This document shows positions 62,165-64,000 of a stretch of 64,000 nt of DNA, one piece after another. How positions within the stretch are numbered: position 1 is the stretch's first letter; each line of letters opens with the position of its first letter. The notes under the pieces are model-generated. The model had not been told where the DNA came from, made no database searches, and saw only the letters and a program-made list of their open reading frames with translations. The stretch covers positions 12,896,001 to 12,960,000 of the forward strand of contig CM114275.1 in assembly GCA_050084515.1 (NCBI GenBank), in the 5' to 3' direction. A program made the position numbers and the translations under genes. The DNA is from Blasia pusilla. Its lineage: Eukaryota; Marchantiophyta; Marchantiopsida; Blasiales.

Positions 62165-62250
62165 CCGACTTAGGGTAGCGGATAGGTGGGGGGAATAGCG
62201 GGTGGGTAGGGGGAATGGCGGGTGGGTAGGCGGGGCAGGGGGGTCCGGGG
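62165..62250 (+). repeat. G-rich tandem repeat with quadruplex potential
   Basis: GCGGGTGGGTAGGGGGAAT-like units, at least two and a half copies, followed by GGGGCAGGGGGG. Four or more runs of three or more G make a G-quadruplex possible on the + strand. Confidence 0.65.
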
Positions 62251-62864
62251 TGTATGGAGCAATGTCCGGGGAGAACCGGGGTTACGTTTAGACCTAGCTG
62301 GTAGAAATTTAGAATTTCCGATTCACTTTGCAAATCAACCCGCCAAAAATCCTCCTTTGATTTGTACCTCTTTAGCCGGCCGGATTCAAGAAAATATCCA
62401 AAATTACTGTTCTCGTCCATAAAGACCGGAAATGTACCGGTTCTCGCCAAAAAACTAGCCAGACCCTGTTATGGAGTTCCAGAAGCTCTGAGTTCTGACT
62501 CTATAGAGAGCCGGTGCGTACGTGTCGAGGTGGCCTGAGCCTTGAGGCCCTGAGAGCTTCTACGTCCCAAATCCGCAATTTTCCACAGATGTCGCGTTTA
62601 GGCGCAAAGTGATGACTGACTAATTTGGCTAGATCGTTTAGGAAAATCACGGTCAACAGCGCCGTACTCGCCCGAGCAAGACGACTTAGCGCATCCTGGA
62701 CATTAGGTCTGCCGTGTGTTGCCGTTCGATACGCCGAGGCCGCACTGTACGCTCTGTGAGCTTTTGCTACAGCTCTCTGATTCACTCCACATCCACCTCG
62801 CGTCGCGATGCCACGACGGGCACCACTCTGTATACAGGCTCTAGTTATCACCGGCGATACTATA

Positions 62865-63170
62865 TTACTGCAGTCTCTCAGCTTTCCCACCTCTTCTCCT
62901 CTCTCTCTCTCTCGCTCTACGTGACGTCGACAAAGTTCTACTTTTGGCTCCAGATTTTCTTCGTGTGCGGTCTTCCGGAAGCGCAGCAAGGAACCAATCG
63001 CTCGGGCGGTAGACGTCTTCGTCTTCGGGGATGGTGCTTCGAACCCACCAAGTTCCTGGACTCGCAGCAGTGGCGCGGGCCGCCGGGTATGCTACTGCCT
63101 TCATGAGATAGCGTCCGAGCATCGACATTCGAGCGATGGCCGAGTAATAAGCGGACGGGTCAGGACGCAT
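62865..63170 (-). CDS. Uncertain ORF, possibly a first exon
   Basis: Minus-strand ORF of 101 codons, MRPDPSAYYSAIARMSMLG at its start, then an Ala-rich stretch and WWVRSTIPEDEDVYRPSDW, ending in an Arg-rich tail read from a CT microsatellite. The first 75 residues have a basic, Ala/Ser-rich, acid-free start that could be an organelle-targeting peptide, and the DVYRP segment faintly recalls mitochondrial LEA_3 proteins. I do not regard that as established. Competing ORFs cover the same DNA in other frames. Confidence 0.25.
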   Translation of the reverse strand: MRPDPSAYYSAIARMSMLGRYLMKAVAYPAARATAASPGTWWVRSTIPEDEDVYRPSDWFLAALPEDRTRRKSGAKSRTLSTSRRARERERRRGGKAERLQ

Positions 63171-63179
63171 GTTTTACGT

Positions 63180-64000
63180 GTACTCGGCGCTGCGTCCAAG
63201 CAACTCACCCGATTCTGCCTCCGACCCCATCGGAACCTACACTTGTACTCTGGCAGGAGGTGCTTGTGGCGATCGAACAACTCGGCTAGTTAGTTGGAAC
63301 AGAGGATTGCGAAGTTCGATGGCACAATTGTCGACGATTCAATAAATGGGCGGATCCCTCATTAGCATTTCACGACTACGATAATGGTAGTACGATTAAT
63401 AGCTTCGTTAGTCTGCGGAACCGTGAATTACGAAGCTGCACGGGAGACAAGACGTCATCCCACAACGAAATGCATGAGGGAATTCGACGAGTGGCTGGGA
63501 ATCCGCTCTCGCGCCTGCTGACGCCGAATGGTTATATTAGTGTGTCATCATGATCGAGAACAGCGTGTAAGGGGCTAGTAGTCTTTCTATTCGTGAGGCC
63601 AGCTTGCTGTAGAATGAGAGACATGGTCATGATTATATAACGTTACTTTTTTTACATTCCGTGTTCGTCAAACATCCGTCAACTCCTGCTATCCCTCGGA
63701 AACCAGAATCGTAGAGGTTTAAACCGACCAGTTAATCTTGAACAGGAATGGAGACTTAATTGACCAAATCTCATGTGTTTTGGCGCATTACTTGTGCTTG
63801 CTCCTCCAGTAGCCCCCCGTGGCCGTGGCCCTAAGCGAGATATCGCCAGCGCGGTTGGCGATATCCCACTTTTCCCTTCCGACTGTTCGTAGATGACAAC
63901 GCTTTACACTCGTACGGCCTTGAATATGTCCACGCATTCGAGGAGCATGCCGCATGGGCTCGATGTGGGTGGGCCATGGTTTGTTTCGGTTGCCTGTGGC
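63180..64000. other. No recognised gene at the window end
   Basis: Mixed composition. A 10-bp-stem hairpin GATATCGCCA..TGGCGATATC lies at 63,839-63,865. No ORF with recognisable content. Confidence 0.4.

Overview
The window reads as nuclear DNA of a land plant. It has spliceosomal introns with GT..AG borders, a plant-type R2R3-MYB gene, a short TTTAGGG (Arabidopsis-type telomere) tract, and decayed Ty3/gypsy, CACTA, MULE and non-LTR elements. The transposable-element families (a gypsy family with a PHD finger behind the integrase, a restriction-like-endonuclease LINE, and a SWIM-finger MULE with a BED-like finger) look to me more like a non-seed plant (fern, lycophyte or bryophyte) than a seed plant. 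That is inference; the species cannot be named from this sequence.

Layout. 1-2.6 kb: no recognisable gene, one GC-rich dispersed repeat. 2.6-14.7 kb: one old Ty3/gypsy element with both LTRs, broken gag, pol and integrase, split by a 3.86-kb CACTA element with a clean 3-bp target duplication. 15-31 kb: a repeat graveyard with four stretches of a GC-rich dispersed repeat, three fragments of one LINE family, a reverse-strand gypsy gag fragment, two inverted copies of a small non-coding element, and a LINE body joined directly to a gypsy integrase plus PHD segment. 33-43 kb: a repeat-poor island carrying the only intact gene I can support, a three-exon R2R3-MYB of 473 residues (36,827-40,070, + strand), whose last 47 codons and 3' flank are perfectly tandem-duplicated. 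43-48 kb: three diverged tandem repeats, a small coiled-coil ORF, and a foldback element about 2.2 kb long. 48.9-58.2 kb (- strand): unknown ORFs, then a large multi-exon MULE/SWIM transposase-like gene that keeps one reading frame per exon but carries ten in-frame stop codons. 58.2-59.5 kb: GA/GTGAGT/GGT microsatellites alternating with a roughly 200-bp unit. 59.5-64 kb: mostly unassigned.

How the parts relate. Apart from the MYB gene, nearly all recognisable coding sequence is transposon-derived and broken. The two gypsy integrase copies share a C-terminal PHD finger in which each copy keeps a ligand the other has lost, so the finger belonged to the parent element. The MULE-like gene has clean splice sites and no evident frameshift within the exons I traced; its stops are all explainable by C-to-T change at Gln or Arg codons, as expected for methylated transposons. 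A short terminal motif and an adjoining core tie the small elements at 22 and 30 kb to the foldback at 46 kb.
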